Assembly: GCA_030426925.1 (NCBI GenBank)
Contig: JAUHXT010000005.1
Coordinates: forward strand, 1-45,648
Reading direction: 5' to 3'
DNA: 45,648 bases
Source of the DNA: Alphaproteobacteria bacterium
Lineage (GTDB): Bacteria; Pseudomonadota; Alphaproteobacteria; Micavibrionales; Micavibrionaceae
This document shows positions 25,066 through 34,465 of this stretch, one piece after another. The position numbers and the translations under genes are program-made. Each line of letters opens with the position of its first letter. Position 1 is the stretch's first letter. The notes below the pieces were generated by a model that searched no databases, was not told where the DNA came from, and worked only from the letters and a program-made list of their open reading frames with translations.

Positions 25066-25614
25066 ATGATGAGGGTCGTATCACTGATATTGGTGCTGTT
25101 TTTGTCTGCGTGTGCCGCCGGACCGGGTACGCCGGGACAAATGGAACAACGGCAGGCGCAGCCCAATGTGCCGTCACCGGGGTTCAGGCATGTTGATTTT
25201 GTCCTGGTGAAGAAATCGGAAAACCGGATGTACCTTTTAAAAGAAGGGAAGGTGGTACGGGAGTACCACGTGTCGCTTGGCAAGAACCCCGTGGGGCATA
25301 AGGTGCAGGAAGGGGATTTTCGGACACCGGAAGGCCGTTATAACCTGATGTATAAAAATCCGAAGAGCAAATTTTTCCGTTCCATCATGCTGGACTATCC
25401 GAATGAACGGGATATAGCAATTGCGCGGCGGCGCGGGGTTGATCCCGGCAAGCATATTGTGATCCATGGGCAGCCGAATGAACATTTCGGCCCGTATGAC
25501 GGGGTTGCCAATGCCTTTAACTGGACCGACGGGTGCATTGCTGTCACCAATCCGGAAATGATGGACATCTGGAAGCTGGTGGATGTTGATACACCGATAG
25601 AAATCAGGCCGTGA
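25066..25614 (+). CDS. L,D-transpeptidase (YkuD) lipoprotein
   Basis: 182 residues with a lipoprotein signal (lipobox LSAC, Cys16). The YkuD catalytic domain spans about 43-181, with HIVIHG (His134) and the nucleophile in NWTDGCIAVTN (Cys157); the usual motif is S/T-x-G-C. L,D-transpeptidases make 3-3 crosslinks in peptidoglycan or attach outer-membrane proteins. A second in-frame ATG at 25069 is an alternative start. Its end overlaps the convergent gene 25604-26908 by 11 bases. It is the last gene of the SPOR-to-ldt operon. Confidence 0.92.
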   Translation: MMRVVSLILVLFLSACAAGPGTPGQMEQRQAQPNVPSPGFRHVDFVLVKKSENRMYLLKEGKVVREYHVSLGKNPVGHKVQEGDFRTPEGRYNLMYKNPKSKFFRSIMLDYPNERDIAIARRRGVDPGKHIVIHGQPNEHFGPYDGVANAFNWTDGCIAVTNPEMMDIWKLVDVDTPIEIRP

Positions 25615-26908
25615 GTTCCGGCGCGCCGGTTGCACGGCTTCTGGTCAATTCAATTCTTTCGCGTTTTTCCTGCGGGATGTTTTTGTAAGCTTTCTCATAC
25701 CATCCCCTGTAAGAATCCTGATCTTCCGGCGCGACAACGGCGTGGTTCATGCGGTCAAAATCCGGCACGACATTCTGAATTAGCGGTCCGAGATCAGGTG
25801 CATAATAAAACGATGTTGCCAGAGAGGATTCTTCGTCCATAAAAAACGAGGCACGTTCATGTGGAACGCTCAGGTAAGCTTCAAAAGCAGCTTTAAATAA
25901 TGTTTCCTGAGGTGGACACGAATCTCCCCGTTTCCTGAATAAGCCGGGGGGAGCGCTGCCGGTGCCGTGGTCTTCGCGAAACGAAAAGATTTTTGATGCT
26001 TCATAATAAGGATGTCCTTCTGTGATAACACCTTCATCACATTTTGCTTTCAGGTAACTCTGGACGGTATGCTGGGGTTCATGGGCGGCAAATCCGGCAC
26101 ATGCAAAGAATTCGGCAAACTTGCCGTTTAAATCCGTGACAATACAGGATGCGGCATAGGGAGAGGAATCCTGTTCCGGGAGTTGTAAATCCTTACGATT
26201 CTGCGGGGTCAGGTTGGAATGCGTAATCATGGAGTTCTCCGCCCTGCGAATACAGGATGGCGCTTCTGCATGGCGAAAGGGCCTGACCTGCATTGGTTCG
26301 AAATCGGCGAAGAGTTCAGGCTCGATCCGTTTCCAGTGAAATGCCTGCCGGTCGGCGATAAACTGTATGAAAGCAATGCGGTCTTCAAACCCTATTCCGG
26401 TATCTTCCAGTTTTTGCGCGAAGTCTTCAGTCATGAGCCCTGTATCCATATCCCATTCAGGTATGTTTTCAGGATTGGATTGAAATCCGGCCCAGCGGGT
26501 CAGAAGGGTGTTCATCTGTTCATCCGTCCGAATGTCGTTCAGGACAGACAGGTGAACTTCTTCCAGATTGCGCATATATAGATCGGGCAGAGGGATGGCG
26601 AAGTGGAATTTTTCCTGCAGCCTGAAAATATCAGCCAGTTCTGCACGTTCATTATCGTTCAGCAACGCTGCCTGTCTGCGCAGGATTTCAGAATCCTGTT
26701 CCACTTCTGCGAAGCCGTCTGCTTTTACTTCTGCCCGTAACCCGGCACGGTCGGTTTTGGAATTGAGGTAGTCTGTTACGGCGCGATAGGTGTTGGCCAG
26801 AAGTTCCAGCCGGGTTTCCAGCGGCAGGGATTTAATCTCTTCCGTACTCATGGCCTGCAAAGAGGCGCAGAAGGTATCTTTACAAAAATCCGTGGCCATT
26901 TTTGTCAT
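25604..26908 (-). CDS. Unknown 434-residue protein with an HExxH motif
   Basis: No family recognised with confidence. The central part has AGFAAHEPQHTVQSYL, where HEPQH (276-280) fits the HExxH zinc-protease pattern in a helix-like context. About 65 residues later an AAFEAYLSVPHERASFF helix offers a possible third ligand (Glu343 or Glu351). The first 200 residues are charged and helical. There is no signal peptide. If metal-binding, it would be a zincin-type peptidase, perhaps an exported effector given its neighbours. The motif can also arise by chance. Confidence 0.55.
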   Translation of the reverse strand: MTKMATDFCKDTFCASLQAMSTEEIKSLPLETRLELLANTYRAVTDYLNSKTDRAGLRAEVKADGFAEVEQDSEILRRQAALLNDNERAELADIFRLQEKFHFAIPLPDLYMRNLEEVHLSVLNDIRTDEQMNTLLTRWAGFQSNPENIPEWDMDTGLMTEDFAQKLEDTGIGFEDRIAFIQFIADRQAFHWKRIEPELFADFEPMQVRPFRHAEAPSCIRRAENSMITHSNLTPQNRKDLQLPEQDSSPYAASCIVTDLNGKFAEFFACAGFAAHEPQHTVQSYLKAKCDEGVITEGHPYYEASKIFSFREDHGTGSAPPGLFRKRGDSCPPQETLFKAAFEAYLSVPHERASFFMDEESSLATSFYYAPDLGPLIQNVVPDFDRMNHAVVAPEDQDSYRGWYEKAYKNIPQEKRERIELTRSRATGAPELTA

Positions 26909-27043
26909 AAGGTATTTTTACAGGAAAGGGCAAAAATAGTGCAAATTTGACAGGTGGGAAGCGCTTTATCCTTGTTTTTCAGTACTTTATCGGTCGATGC
27001 GCGTGATCCATGTCTGATCGGTGCGGATGTTAAGTTTGGTGTC

Positions 27044-29344
27044 TTATGCTGGCGCAGGCGTTGTGCCGGCAGGGGCAGGGGTAGGTGTTTTCGGTCCGTC
27101 GGTTGTCGGCGTATTGTTTCCCTGCGCTGAGGGCATATCTACGGATGCGGATTTGAATCCCGGTGTCATTTCTGCTGCGCTTCTTCCGATTGTTTCGGCC
27201 GAGAATTTTGCGTCCTTAGGATCGACTGATGCCAGATCAACCTCGATTTCGGATTGAGCTGCCGACAGATCAACAGGCGTGTTGCCTATGCCTGATGCGC
27301 TGTTAAAGTCCTGACTTGTCGGGGTATCGGTGCCAGCTATTAACGCAGGTTCCGGTTTTTCCAGTTCGGACAGGAATTGTCCATATGTGTTTGCAATTCT
27401 GCTGGCCCGGTCCGTTCCGTTGATAATCCGTCTTGCACCGAAAGGATCACTTTCAGGGCCGGAGAAATAATCGTCCAGTGTTTTTCCAGTGAAGAGCCCG
27501 TCGCGCATACCCAGTACTGTTACACGTGCGGATAATTCAGGGTTTTGCAAAAGCTGGTCCGGATTGTTGACGAGGTCAACGCCAAGTTCCGCCCCCAGCT
27601 TTGCGTAGTTTTCTCTCCAGGTTAGCTGCACATATCCGCGGCCAAAATACGCTTTGCCGGTATCGCCGTGAACCTGAGCATAGGAATGTCCCCGCAGGTT
27701 GCGCACCGCCTGTGCGTCCGAGCTGGCAAAGGATTCCCGTACCGGTGCCATGTTCGGCCCGACTTCGTGATAGGCGGTTGCAAGGACATATGCACGCTGT
27801 CTTGGATCCGTGATTCCAAACTCGTCCATTGCATCTATGAGGTGCTGTGTGCCGACCTGGTGCATTGCGTCTTCCACGGAGGCGGTTGCGGCCAGTTTAT
27901 CCCTGTCGATATATTGTTCGGCGACTTCGAATTTTGTTGTGACGTCCTCGACGTCCATACCTGTCATTTCCGCGATAGCATCTGCGTCGTAATTGCTGCG
28001 GATAAATCCGTGAATGGCGGCGGCGCCCAATTGGAATACTTCTCCGTTATGTTCTGCACGCCAGTCTTCTACATATTCGGCTACGCGTGTTGCATCGGCT
28101 TCGCGGAAGACACCATCAACGGCGGCGACGTCTGTTCCCTCTACGACTTCTGCGTGACGGTTCAGTGATGCATCAAGTTTTAAAAGACTGCTGTCATCCC
28201 AGTGATCCACCTGCAGTGACGCTGCGATATGTTCTTTTGCGAAACTGCCGTCTTCGTCCTGTTGCAATTTGGCAGCATGGTGCGTGATTTCACCCAGCTT
28301 TCCGTCTGCGGCGATTTTGGCCGCACGGCCGCTTAACCCTTCCGTTCCGGGCTGCGGATAGTAGTTTTTGAGCTCGGTTGTTTGCAGGCCACGGACAGTC
28401 TGGCTACCGCCGTATTGAGAGTCGTGGGCAAGCCATAGTCCTTGTTCTACCAATTGGTCTTCGGTGCTGTTGCCAATGAGTGCAAGGAATTCGGCAGCGG
28501 ACAAAGCGTCCCTGGAATTTCCAAGCTTGGCAACACGAAATGCGTCCGGCAGTTCCTGGCCAGCCACAAGAATTTCTTCTTCAGGTTCTGATGCTGTGAT
28601 GTGTGACAGTCTCCAGTCGCCTTGTCTGCCATTTGCTTGCGCATAATATCTTTCTGCACTGGCGCCTGTTTCGGATGCCAGCCTTTGAGCGACTTCTTTT
28701 GTGTGTTCCATTCCGCGCTGCCAGAATTCTTCGGTGTTCGGATCTGCGCCTGCCTCTACCTGACGGAATGCCCATTCAGCGTCGATGCGTTGTTGTGTGC
28801 CATCTGGCATCAGGCGGGCAAGGCCTAAATCAAAATGGGAGCCTGTTGTGTTTGTTCCTGAAACGCCGGCGACAGCTACTTCACGGCCTTCGCCCAATGT
28901 CGCGTTGTAATTCTCGCCACCGGAGCGGCCACTTGCGCCGCGGTGCGGTCCGGTCGGCCCTGTGAAACCTTCCGGCGGGCGGGTGTTGTGACGGGATGAC
29001 ATGACGATGGGATGGCCCGCATTGTCACGGCCGATTTCCCAAAAACTGTTTTGTCCACCGACGCCACTTTCAAGCCCGACATGACGCATCGTCCATTTGC
29101 CGTGCGCGGCTTCGGGAACCATCAACCTGGATCCTTCGGCGTAGGAATAATCTGTGGCGAGGTGCATGCGCGCACCGCCGCCGCGACGGGCGCCGAAATG
29201 ACTGGCACCGTGGTTGCGGAACGTCAGGAGTTCCATGTTTCCACCCGGCTGTTCGATAACCGGACGCGTCAGAAATACCGTACCTCGGTCCGGTCCGGAC
29301 GGGGTCTCGTCTACTTCCATTCCTGCATCGGGGTTTGTAACCAT
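27044..29344 (-). CDS. Two-domain cell-wall hydrolase: degenerate M23-like region plus GH19 chitinase/lysozyme-like domain
   Basis: 766 residues, no classical signal peptide. Residues about 45-178 resemble LytM/M23 endopeptidases: MHLATD gives HxxxD (His61, Asp65), and VAVAGVSGTNTTGSHFDLGL matches the G.TG.STG.HLHFE end, but the usual HxH reads HFD (His170, Asp172). Residues about 500-662 form a GH19-type domain with catalytic-looking Glu527 in TAYHEVGP, then YFGRGYVQLTWRENY and ARRIINGTDRA, as in phage and bacterial GH19 endolysins. About 300 helical residues lie between, and a Pro/Thr/Ala-rich tail ends the protein. A dual peptidoglycan hydrolase is the natural reading. Export route is unknown. 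Confidence 0.75.
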   Translation of the reverse strand: MVTNPDAGMEVDETPSGPDRGTVFLTRPVIEQPGGNMELLTFRNHGASHFGARRGGGARMHLATDYSYAEGSRLMVPEAAHGKWTMRHVGLESGVGGQNSFWEIGRDNAGHPIVMSSRHNTRPPEGFTGPTGPHRGASGRSGGENYNATLGEGREVAVAGVSGTNTTGSHFDLGLARLMPDGTQQRIDAEWAFRQVEAGADPNTEEFWQRGMEHTKEVAQRLASETGASAERYYAQANGRQGDWRLSHITASEPEEEILVAGQELPDAFRVAKLGNSRDALSAAEFLALIGNSTEDQLVEQGLWLAHDSQYGGSQTVRGLQTTELKNYYPQPGTEGLSGRAAKIAADGKLGEITHHAAKLQQDEDGSFAKEHIAASLQVDHWDDSSLLKLDASLNRHAEVVEGTDVAAVDGVFREADATRVAEYVEDWRAEHNGEVFQLGAAAIHGFIRSNYDADAIAEMTGMDVEDVTTKFEVAEQYIDRDKLAATASVEDAMHQVGTQHLIDAMDEFGITDPRQRAYVLATAYHEVGPNMAPVRESFASSDAQAVRNLRGHSYAQVHGDTGKAYFGRGYVQLTWRENYAKLGAELGVDLVNNPDQLLQNPELSARVTVLGMRDGLFTGKTLDDYFSGPESDPFGARRIINGTDRASRIANTYGQFLSELEKPEPALIAGTDTPTSQDFNSASGIGNTPVDLSAAQSEIEVDLASVDPKDAKFSAETIGRSAAEMTPGFKSASVDMPSAQGNNTPTTDGPKTPTPAPAGTTPAPA

Positions 29345-29463
29345 CCTAGAAAACCGCCCTTTTAGTCATTATTTATTCTTGCCCTTATTGTACTAAATCA
29401 GGGGCTTACGATGCAAATTTGGGGTCGGTTTTGCGGGAAAATGGTTAACGGGGTCAACGGGCG

Positions 29464-29488
29464 AAAAAAGGGGGTATTTTTCCCTTTT
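29464..29488 (-). terminator. Rho-independent terminator for the gene ending at 29523
   Basis: On the minus strand AAAAGGG pairs with CCCTTTT around a nine-base loop and runs into six T residues. A direct repeat of GGGGGTATTTTT (29470-29481 and again near 29505-29517) lies alongside. It separates the 29523 gene from the M23/GH19 gene, which must therefore have its own promoter. Confidence 0.55.
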
Positions 29489-29522
29489 ATTACAGTGGGT
29501 TAAGGGGGTATTTTTTTACGGC

Positions 29523-29963
29523 TTAGCCGTGCCTTAAACTTTGCTGTGATTCACGGTAATCGTGCATAAAGCGCCGGAGTTGTTCCGGTGTGAATTTTGC
29601 CGATGGACCGGATAGCCAGAATTGTTCAGCAAGACGATCCAGGGCCGATCCTTTGTCCTTGTCTCTACTTACGCGTCCTTTTATTACGCGGCCGGCATCG
29701 CTGTAATCATTGTCCCGATTTAGTAATTTGAGGTTGGTGTCGATGGCGATATCTTCATCGCGTGCCCACAATACTTTGGCACCCGGTTTTTCTTCGTCGC
29801 TTATGCCTGCCGCTTTTTGTGCAAGGCCAAGGTAACGTAGTGTCAGCGTTCCGTGCGGATCATCCAATTGGCTGGATACTATAACCGCGCCATCTGCTAA
29901 TTGTGCGAAAGCAGTGTGCGGATTTACGCCCGTGCGAATAAGGCTTTGAGCTGCTGAGCTCAT
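29523..29963 (-). CDS. Orphan small protein in the effector-like cluster
   Basis: 146 residues from the ATG at 29963, chosen because AGGGAG lies about 10 bases upstream. A TTG at 30047 would add a hydrophobic leader but lacks a properly spaced ribosome binding site. No family is recognised. Features are an N-terminal AQSLIRTGVNPHTAFAQLADGAVIVSSQ segment, a central lysine/aspartate-rich stretch (RVSRDKDKGSALDRLAEQFW) and a helical C-terminus (FTPEQLRRFMHDYRESQQSL). It could be an immunity, chaperone or accessory protein for the neighbouring gene; that is guesswork from position. Confidence 0.55.
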   Translation of the reverse strand: MSSAAQSLIRTGVNPHTAFAQLADGAVIVSSQLDDPHGTLTLRYLGLAQKAAGISDEEKPGAKVLWARDEDIAIDTNLKLLNRDNDYSDAGRVIKGRVSRDKDKGSALDRLAEQFWLSGPSAKFTPEQLRRFMHDYRESQQSLRHG

Positions 29964-30086
29964 ATGTATCTGGCTCCCTGAATTTATTGGGATCACCATA
30001 GCACAGGCGGGCAGAAATGCAAGGATTTTCGATAACTTTCGTTTCAAATCCTATGGATGACGGGGCTTTCCGGCTCTTTTGCAGGC

Positions 30087-31160
30087 CTAATGTCTGGCAG
30101 GAATGGGTGTAAAGGCCGGGGCTGTTTCCGGCATGAGCGAAGAGATCGCCAGTTCGGCGGGGCGGCTGATCAACGGTCCTTTATCGGGAACTCTGCATTG
30201 TCCCGGGGCCGCAGAATTAGGGATGATAATGCCTGATCGCGCAAGATCAAACCGTGTCGCCAGTGTTTGTTGCGCCGGTGCTGCCGGACTTGATTTTATT
30301 TCCTCTGCCGCTTGTTTTATCTTTTCCAAGTCCGTTAATCCCATGCTTGATAATCTGTTTTCTGCGCGCTGACCGGAAACATAGGTATGGTCGTATTCTT
30401 TCAGGATTTCGGTTCGTTGATCTTCAGGAAGGGAGGTCAAGCTTTCCCCTTTGGGCAGGACGGCTTCGAATTTCAAGCGCAACTGTTCCGGCAGTTCTTC
30501 CAGGTCAACAATGTCAGGGTTGTCGATGATTTGTTTACGTACGCGATCAAACTGAACTTCTTTTGCTTCGTAATAAGCGTCAGGAAGAACGACGCTTGAA
30601 CATACGCCGATTTCCGTTTCTGCGGCATCTATATGCGCGGCTTCCAGTGCTACCCCATTCGGACCTACAACCTGTTCTCCGCTTTCATCAACTACTTTCC
30701 CATCTGGCTGTACAATGATGCCGGGAGCTGTTGCGAGGGTGAGTATGGATTGTGACACAGTGCGTTTTACCGACCCCAAATCCAATCCTTCGGATTTTGC
30801 GGTTGTCGTTGATCCGGATGTCGATATAAACTGCGCCCAGATATTTTCGCCGCCCAAAAGATCATTTTCATTCGGGTGAACATAGAACGGCCTGTTCCAA
30901 TCGACGTATGATCCAATGACTTCGCCGGCGTTGTACAGGAATTTTACGAAGGCCTGCATTTCACGGTTTCTTGTTGCGGGATCGACGGCATATTCATTCC
31001 CACCTGACCCGGCATACATGCCGTGTTTTTCCGTTCCGTTGGAATCTACGCGCCCGCCTATACCGCTGCCCGTTCCCTGTAAGGCGCGCTGGTCAATTAT
31101 TAGCTTCGCCATTTCCAGTTTGGCTTTGTTGTATTCTATGGGGTCGAAATTTTGAAACAT
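30087..31160 (-). CDS. Effector-like protein A with shared GTGSGIGGR N-terminal signature
   Basis: 357 residues, no family recognised, no signal peptide. The N-terminus (residues 5-37, FDPIEYNKAKLEMAK...RALQGTGSGIGGR) aligns without gaps to residues 16-48 of the protein encoded at 31280-32122, while the rest of the two proteins differs. A conserved tag on divergent bodies suggests a targeting, secretion or docking signal. The middle holds an all-beta-looking stretch (GIIVQPDGKVVDESGEQVVGPNGVALEAAHI) and a charged helical region (residues about 205-295). The C-terminus is proline-rich. It is preceded by its own 119-bp spacer. Confidence 0.65.
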   Translation of the reverse strand: MFQNFDPIEYNKAKLEMAKLIIDQRALQGTGSGIGGRVDSNGTEKHGMYAGSGGNEYAVDPATRNREMQAFVKFLYNAGEVIGSYVDWNRPFYVHPNENDLLGGENIWAQFISTSGSTTTAKSEGLDLGSVKRTVSQSILTLATAPGIIVQPDGKVVDESGEQVVGPNGVALEAAHIDAAETEIGVCSSVVLPDAYYEAKEVQFDRVRKQIIDNPDIVDLEELPEQLRLKFEAVLPKGESLTSLPEDQRTEILKEYDHTYVSGQRAENRLSSMGLTDLEKIKQAAEEIKSSPAAPAQQTLATRFDLARSGIIIPNSAAPGQCRVPDKGPLISRPAELAISSLMPETAPAFTPIPARH

Positions 31161-31279
31161 TTTTCCCTGCTCTTAGAGCTGTTCTTGCTATTTAAGCAGA
31201 TTATAGCAAAAAGGGGTGGCGATGTACAAATTCCGTACGGCGTCACAGATGTTTTATTTAATTAAATCAGTGATATATC

Positions 31280-32122
31280 CTAGACAGGAGCGTGCGCTGA
31301 TAGAGAAGTTTTTTGATATTGTGCTTCTGTTACGCCGATGTTTTCCGGCGTTGTTGTGTCCTGAGCCGGAGCAGGTTTTGCGTTTTGGAAGTCATGACCA
31401 ACCTCCACTGTATCATGAGCAGCGGCGGTGAATGCGTTTGTCGGAGCTACATCTGATTCTATAGGTGTCGGATCGGCGCTTCCCACCACACGATCTGTCT
31501 GAGTTGCTTCGGTTGCACGCTTCGCTTCTTCTTCGGCTGCAACATCTTCCCATGTAACACCTTCCCTAGGGCCGGGGCCGTATTCGCCTGCTCCTGACGG
31601 GTCAAGATTCAGGCCGTAAGGGTCGAGTTTTCTTAGGGCCTGGGCCTTCTCTGTCAGTTCGCCTGTTTCGGGGTCACGTTCATTGTAGGCTGCGGTTCTT
31701 CGATCTAACTCTTCCCTGTACTCCGGTGCGTATTGATCTGGGTTGTCTTCTGAATAAGCATCAATGCGTTCGCCGTCGGTCTCCAAAATCTGGTTGACCA
31801 TACCGGTTAATGATTGATTCCTGTCATAGGTTCCGTTGTTTACGGACGTGATTAGTTCCTGCGTGGCCGCGCTGATTTTTGAAGTTTCCCGGATGATGGC
31901 GCTGGAGACTCTGGCCTGTCTTCCTGCTTCTTCATTTTTTTTTGCAGCTTTGGCTTCATCACTGTCGTTCGGGTTGCCGCGTCCGCCAATGCCGGAGCCG
32001 GTACCGTAAATAGCCCGCATGTCGAGTTTGATGTTTGCTTCGCGCAGTTGTTTTGCATTCCATTCGACAGCATCAAATGGTTTGTCCTGCTCTTCTATCT
32101 CTCCCGTTGGGTCTAATGCCAT
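31280..32122 (-). CDS. Effector-like protein B with shared GTGSGIGGR N-terminal signature
   Basis: 280 residues. Residues 16-48 share the pattern FD..E(W/Y)N...L..A....D.RA..GTGSGIGGR with protein A (30087-31160). After this tag comes a lysine/alanine-rich helical part, then acidic, asparagine- and tyrosine-rich sequence (YSEDNPDQYAPEYREELDRR) and a low-complexity C-terminus ending in TSLSAHAPV. There is no signal peptide, no membrane helix and no recognised domain. It is the first gene of the minus-strand cluster that ends with the HExxH gene, and it diverges from sucC. Confidence 0.65.
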   Translation of the reverse strand: MALDPTGEIEEQDKPFDAVEWNAKQLREANIKLDMRAIYGTGSGIGGRGNPNDSDEAKAAKKNEEAGRQARVSSAIIRETSKISAATQELITSVNNGTYDRNQSLTGMVNQILETDGERIDAYSEDNPDQYAPEYREELDRRTAAYNERDPETGELTEKAQALRKLDPYGLNLDPSGAGEYGPGPREGVTWEDVAAEEEAKRATEATQTDRVVGSADPTPIESDVAPTNAFTAAAHDTVEVGHDFQNAKPAPAQDTTTPENIGVTEAQYQKTSLSAHAPV

Positions 32123-32273
32123 CTAAATCCCTGTTTTCCTTATATTTTTAGACTTACTGAATTATACCATTTTGCGGAGGCAAAACACAAAATCCGCCAA
32201 GGGCGAAAAACCCGCGAAAGCGGCGGAAATTCAGGGAAAGTTCTGTGTATGCAGGCTGAAATAGGGGTTTCTT

Positions 32274-32296
32274 TTGGCGTGGTGGAGTGCTAAATC
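32274..32296 (+). promoter_or_regulatory. Candidate sucC promoter (TTGGCG-N9-GCTAAATC)
   Basis: The -10 GCTAAATC (32289-32296) matches GCTANAWC fully; the -35 is weaker and the spacing short. A leader of about 55 bases to the sucC ATG at 32357 would follow. The rest of the spacer from 32123 holds no visible gene. Confidence 0.35.
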
Positions 32297-32356
32297 CTAT
32301 ACAGGCTCATTAAAGATGAGTCGTCGTTATCCAATAAAAATCAAAGGGTTAACATA

Positions 32357-33559
32357 ATGAATATCCATGAATATCAGGCCAAGGGAATCCTCGAAAAATA
32401 CGGTGTTGCGGTGCCGAAGGGACTTCCGGCCATGAGTGTTGATGAAGCGGTGAAAGCGGCTTCCGAGTTGCCGGGACCGCTGTATGTGGTGAAGGCGCAA
32501 ATCCATGCTGGCGGGCGCGGTGCGGGGCATTTCAAAAACAACCCGGAAGGAAAGGGCGGTGTGCGTCTTTGCAAGACTCCTGAGGAAGTGAAAGACGCTG
32601 CCGAAGCCATGATGAACCAGGTTTTAGTGACAAAGCAAACAGGACCGGACGGTAAGGAAGTTCAACGTTTGTACGTTACCGACGGTGTCGATATCGAAAA
32701 GGAATATTACTGTTCTGTTGTTCTGGACCGCGGCACATCGCGTGTGACGTTCATAGTGTCGCAAGAAGGCGGGATGGATATTGAGGAAGTCGCGGAAAAG
32801 CACCCGGAGAAAATTATCAAGGCGGACATTGACCCGGCTGCCGGGTTTAGCGGTTTTCATGCACGCAAGCTGGCGTTCGCGCTGGGGCTTGAAGGTGCGC
32901 AAGTGAAATCAGCTACGAAGTTTTTCGCAAACCTGTACAAATGTTTCATTGAAACCGACGCGTCGATTGTTGAAATCAACCCGATGATCTTGGCCGGTGA
33001 TGAAGTGATGGCGCTGGATGCGAAAATGAATTTTGATTCCAATGCGCTGTATCGTCATCCGGAGATCATGGAGCTTCGTGATGAAAGCGAAGAAGATGAA
33101 AACGAAAAAATTGCCGCGGATAATGACCTGTCTTATGTCCGTCTGGATGGCAATATCGGCTGTATGGTCAATGGTGCAGGACTTGCGATGTCGACGATGG
33201 ACATTATCAAGTTGTATGGCGGCGAACCTGCAAACTTTTTGGATGTTGGAGGCGGAGCAACGGCGGAACGCGTGACGGTTGCTTTTAAAATCATTCTGTC
33301 TGATCCGAACGTGAAGGGCATTCTGGTCAATATCTTTGGCGGTATTATGAAGTGTGATGTGATCGCCGAAGGTGTGATTGCGGCTGCCAAAGAAGTGGAT
33401 TTGAAAGTTCCGCTGGTTGTTCGTCTCGAAGGGACGAATGTCGAAAAGGGTAAGGAGTTGATGGCCAATTCAGGTCTGCCGATTATTTCCGCCGATAATC
33501 TGGATGACGCGGCCCAGAAGGTGGTTCAAGCTACAAAGCAAGCGCAGGAGGCTGCATAA
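32357..33559 (+). CDS. sucC: Succinyl-CoA synthetase (ADP-forming) beta subunit
   Basis: 400 residues, standard length. ATP-grasp domain at the N-terminus ([34 protein letters not shown]), then VEINPMIL and [17 protein letters not shown]. The C-terminal CoA-ligase-like part includes [33 protein letters not shown] and [17 protein letters not shown]. With SucD it interconverts succinyl-CoA and succinate, making ATP or GTP in the TCA cycle. mdh, commonly upstream in alphaproteobacteria, is replaced here by the divergent effector-like cluster. The next gene starts on the base after its stop. Confidence 0.97.
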   Translation: MNIHEYQAKGILEKYGVAVPKGLPAMSVDEAVKAASELPGPLYVVKAQIHAGGRGAGHFKNNPEGKGGVRLCKTPEEVKDAAEAMMNQVLVTKQTGPDGKEVQRLYVTDGVDIEKEYYCSVVLDRGTSRVTFIVSQEGGMDIEEVAEKHPEKIIKADIDPAAGFSGFHARKLAFALGLEGAQVKSATKFFANLYKCFIETDASIVEINPMILAGDEVMALDAKMNFDSNALYRHPEIMELRDESEEDENEKIAADNDLSYVRLDGNIGCMVNGAGLAMSTMDIIKLYGGEPANFLDVGGGATAERVTVAFKIILSDPNVKGILVNIFGGIMKCDVIAEGVIAAAKEVDLKVPLVVRLEGTNVEKGKELMANSGLPIISADNLDDAAQKVVQATKQAQEAA

Positions 33560-34435
33560 ATGTCTGTACTCGTAAACAAACAAACAAAGGTCATCTGCCA
33601 GGGCTTTACCGGTTCGCAAGGTACGTTCCACAGTGAGCAGGCGATAGCCTACGGCACCAATATGGTTGGCGGTGTGACGCCGGGTAAAGGTGGCACAAAA
33701 CACTTAAATCTTCCGGTTTATAACACGGTTGATGAAGCGAAGCATGCGACGGGCTGTAATGCCTCTGTTATCTATGTTCCGCCACCGTTTGCGGGCGATG
33801 CGATCCTGGAAGCGATTGACGCCAAGATCGAACTGATCGTTTGTATTACCGAAGGTATTCCGGTTCTGGACATGGTGAAGGTAAAGCGCGCGCTTTCCGG
33901 TTCCAAGTCCCGTTTGATCGGTCCGAACTGTCCGGGTGTTATTACGCCGGATGAATGCAAGATCGGGATTATGCCCGGACACATTCATACGCGCGGTAAA
34001 ATCGGTATTGTTTCCCGTTCCGGCACACTGACATACGAAGCAGTGGCGCAAACCGGCGCTGTAGGCCTTGGGCAAACAACCTGTATCGGTATTGGCGGTG
34101 ACCCGGTGAACGGCACGAATTTCATCGACTGTATCGACATGTTTATGAACGATGATGAAACTAAAGGTATCCTGATGATCGGGGAAATTGGCGGCACGGC
34201 AGAGATTGAAGCGGCTGAATATTACAAATCGCTAAAAACCAAGAAGCCGATTGCGGGCTTTATCGCTGGTGCCACGGCCCCTCCCGGTAAACGGATGGGG
34301 CATGCGGGTGCGCTGATCTCCGGTTCTGACGACACGGCTCCGGCCAAGATGGAAGCCATGCGCGCGGCCGGATTTGAAGTCTCCGAAAGCCCGGCGGGGC
34401 TGGGTGACGCCATGCAAAAGGCAATGGCCGCTTAA
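33560..34435 (+). CDS. sucD: Succinyl-CoA synthetase alpha subunit
   Basis: 291 residues. The CoA-binding Rossmann part begins [22 protein letters not shown] with [19 protein letters not shown] and the phosphohistidine loop GHAGALISG near residue 250 complete the active site. It is directly joined to sucC with no spacer. A strong terminator 31 bases past its stop limits read-through into the next gene. Confidence 0.97.
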   Translation: MSVLVNKQTKVICQGFTGSQGTFHSEQAIAYGTNMVGGVTPGKGGTKHLNLPVYNTVDEAKHATGCNASVIYVPPPFAGDAILEAIDAKIELIVCITEGIPVLDMVKVKRALSGSKSRLIGPNCPGVITPDECKIGIMPGHIHTRGKIGIVSRSGTLTYEAVAQTGAVGLGQTTCIGIGGDPVNGTNFIDCIDMFMNDDETKGILMIGEIGGTAEIEAAEYYKSLKTKKPIAGFIAGATAPPGKRMGHAGALISGSDDTAPAKMEAMRAAGFEVSESPAGLGDAMQKAMAA

Positions 34436-34465
34436 ATTATTTGACATAAACACGGTTTAGCGTTT

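Noticed and set aside
29470-29517. GGGGGTATTTTT direct repeats as a CRISPR-like or mobile-element end
   Set aside because: Only two short copies, one of which forms part of a terminator stem; no spacer pattern or transposase nearby.
29964-30047. TTG start giving a signal-peptide-like leader to the 29523 gene
   Set aside because: No properly spaced ribosome binding site for the TTG, while AGGGAG sits correctly before the ATG at 29963.
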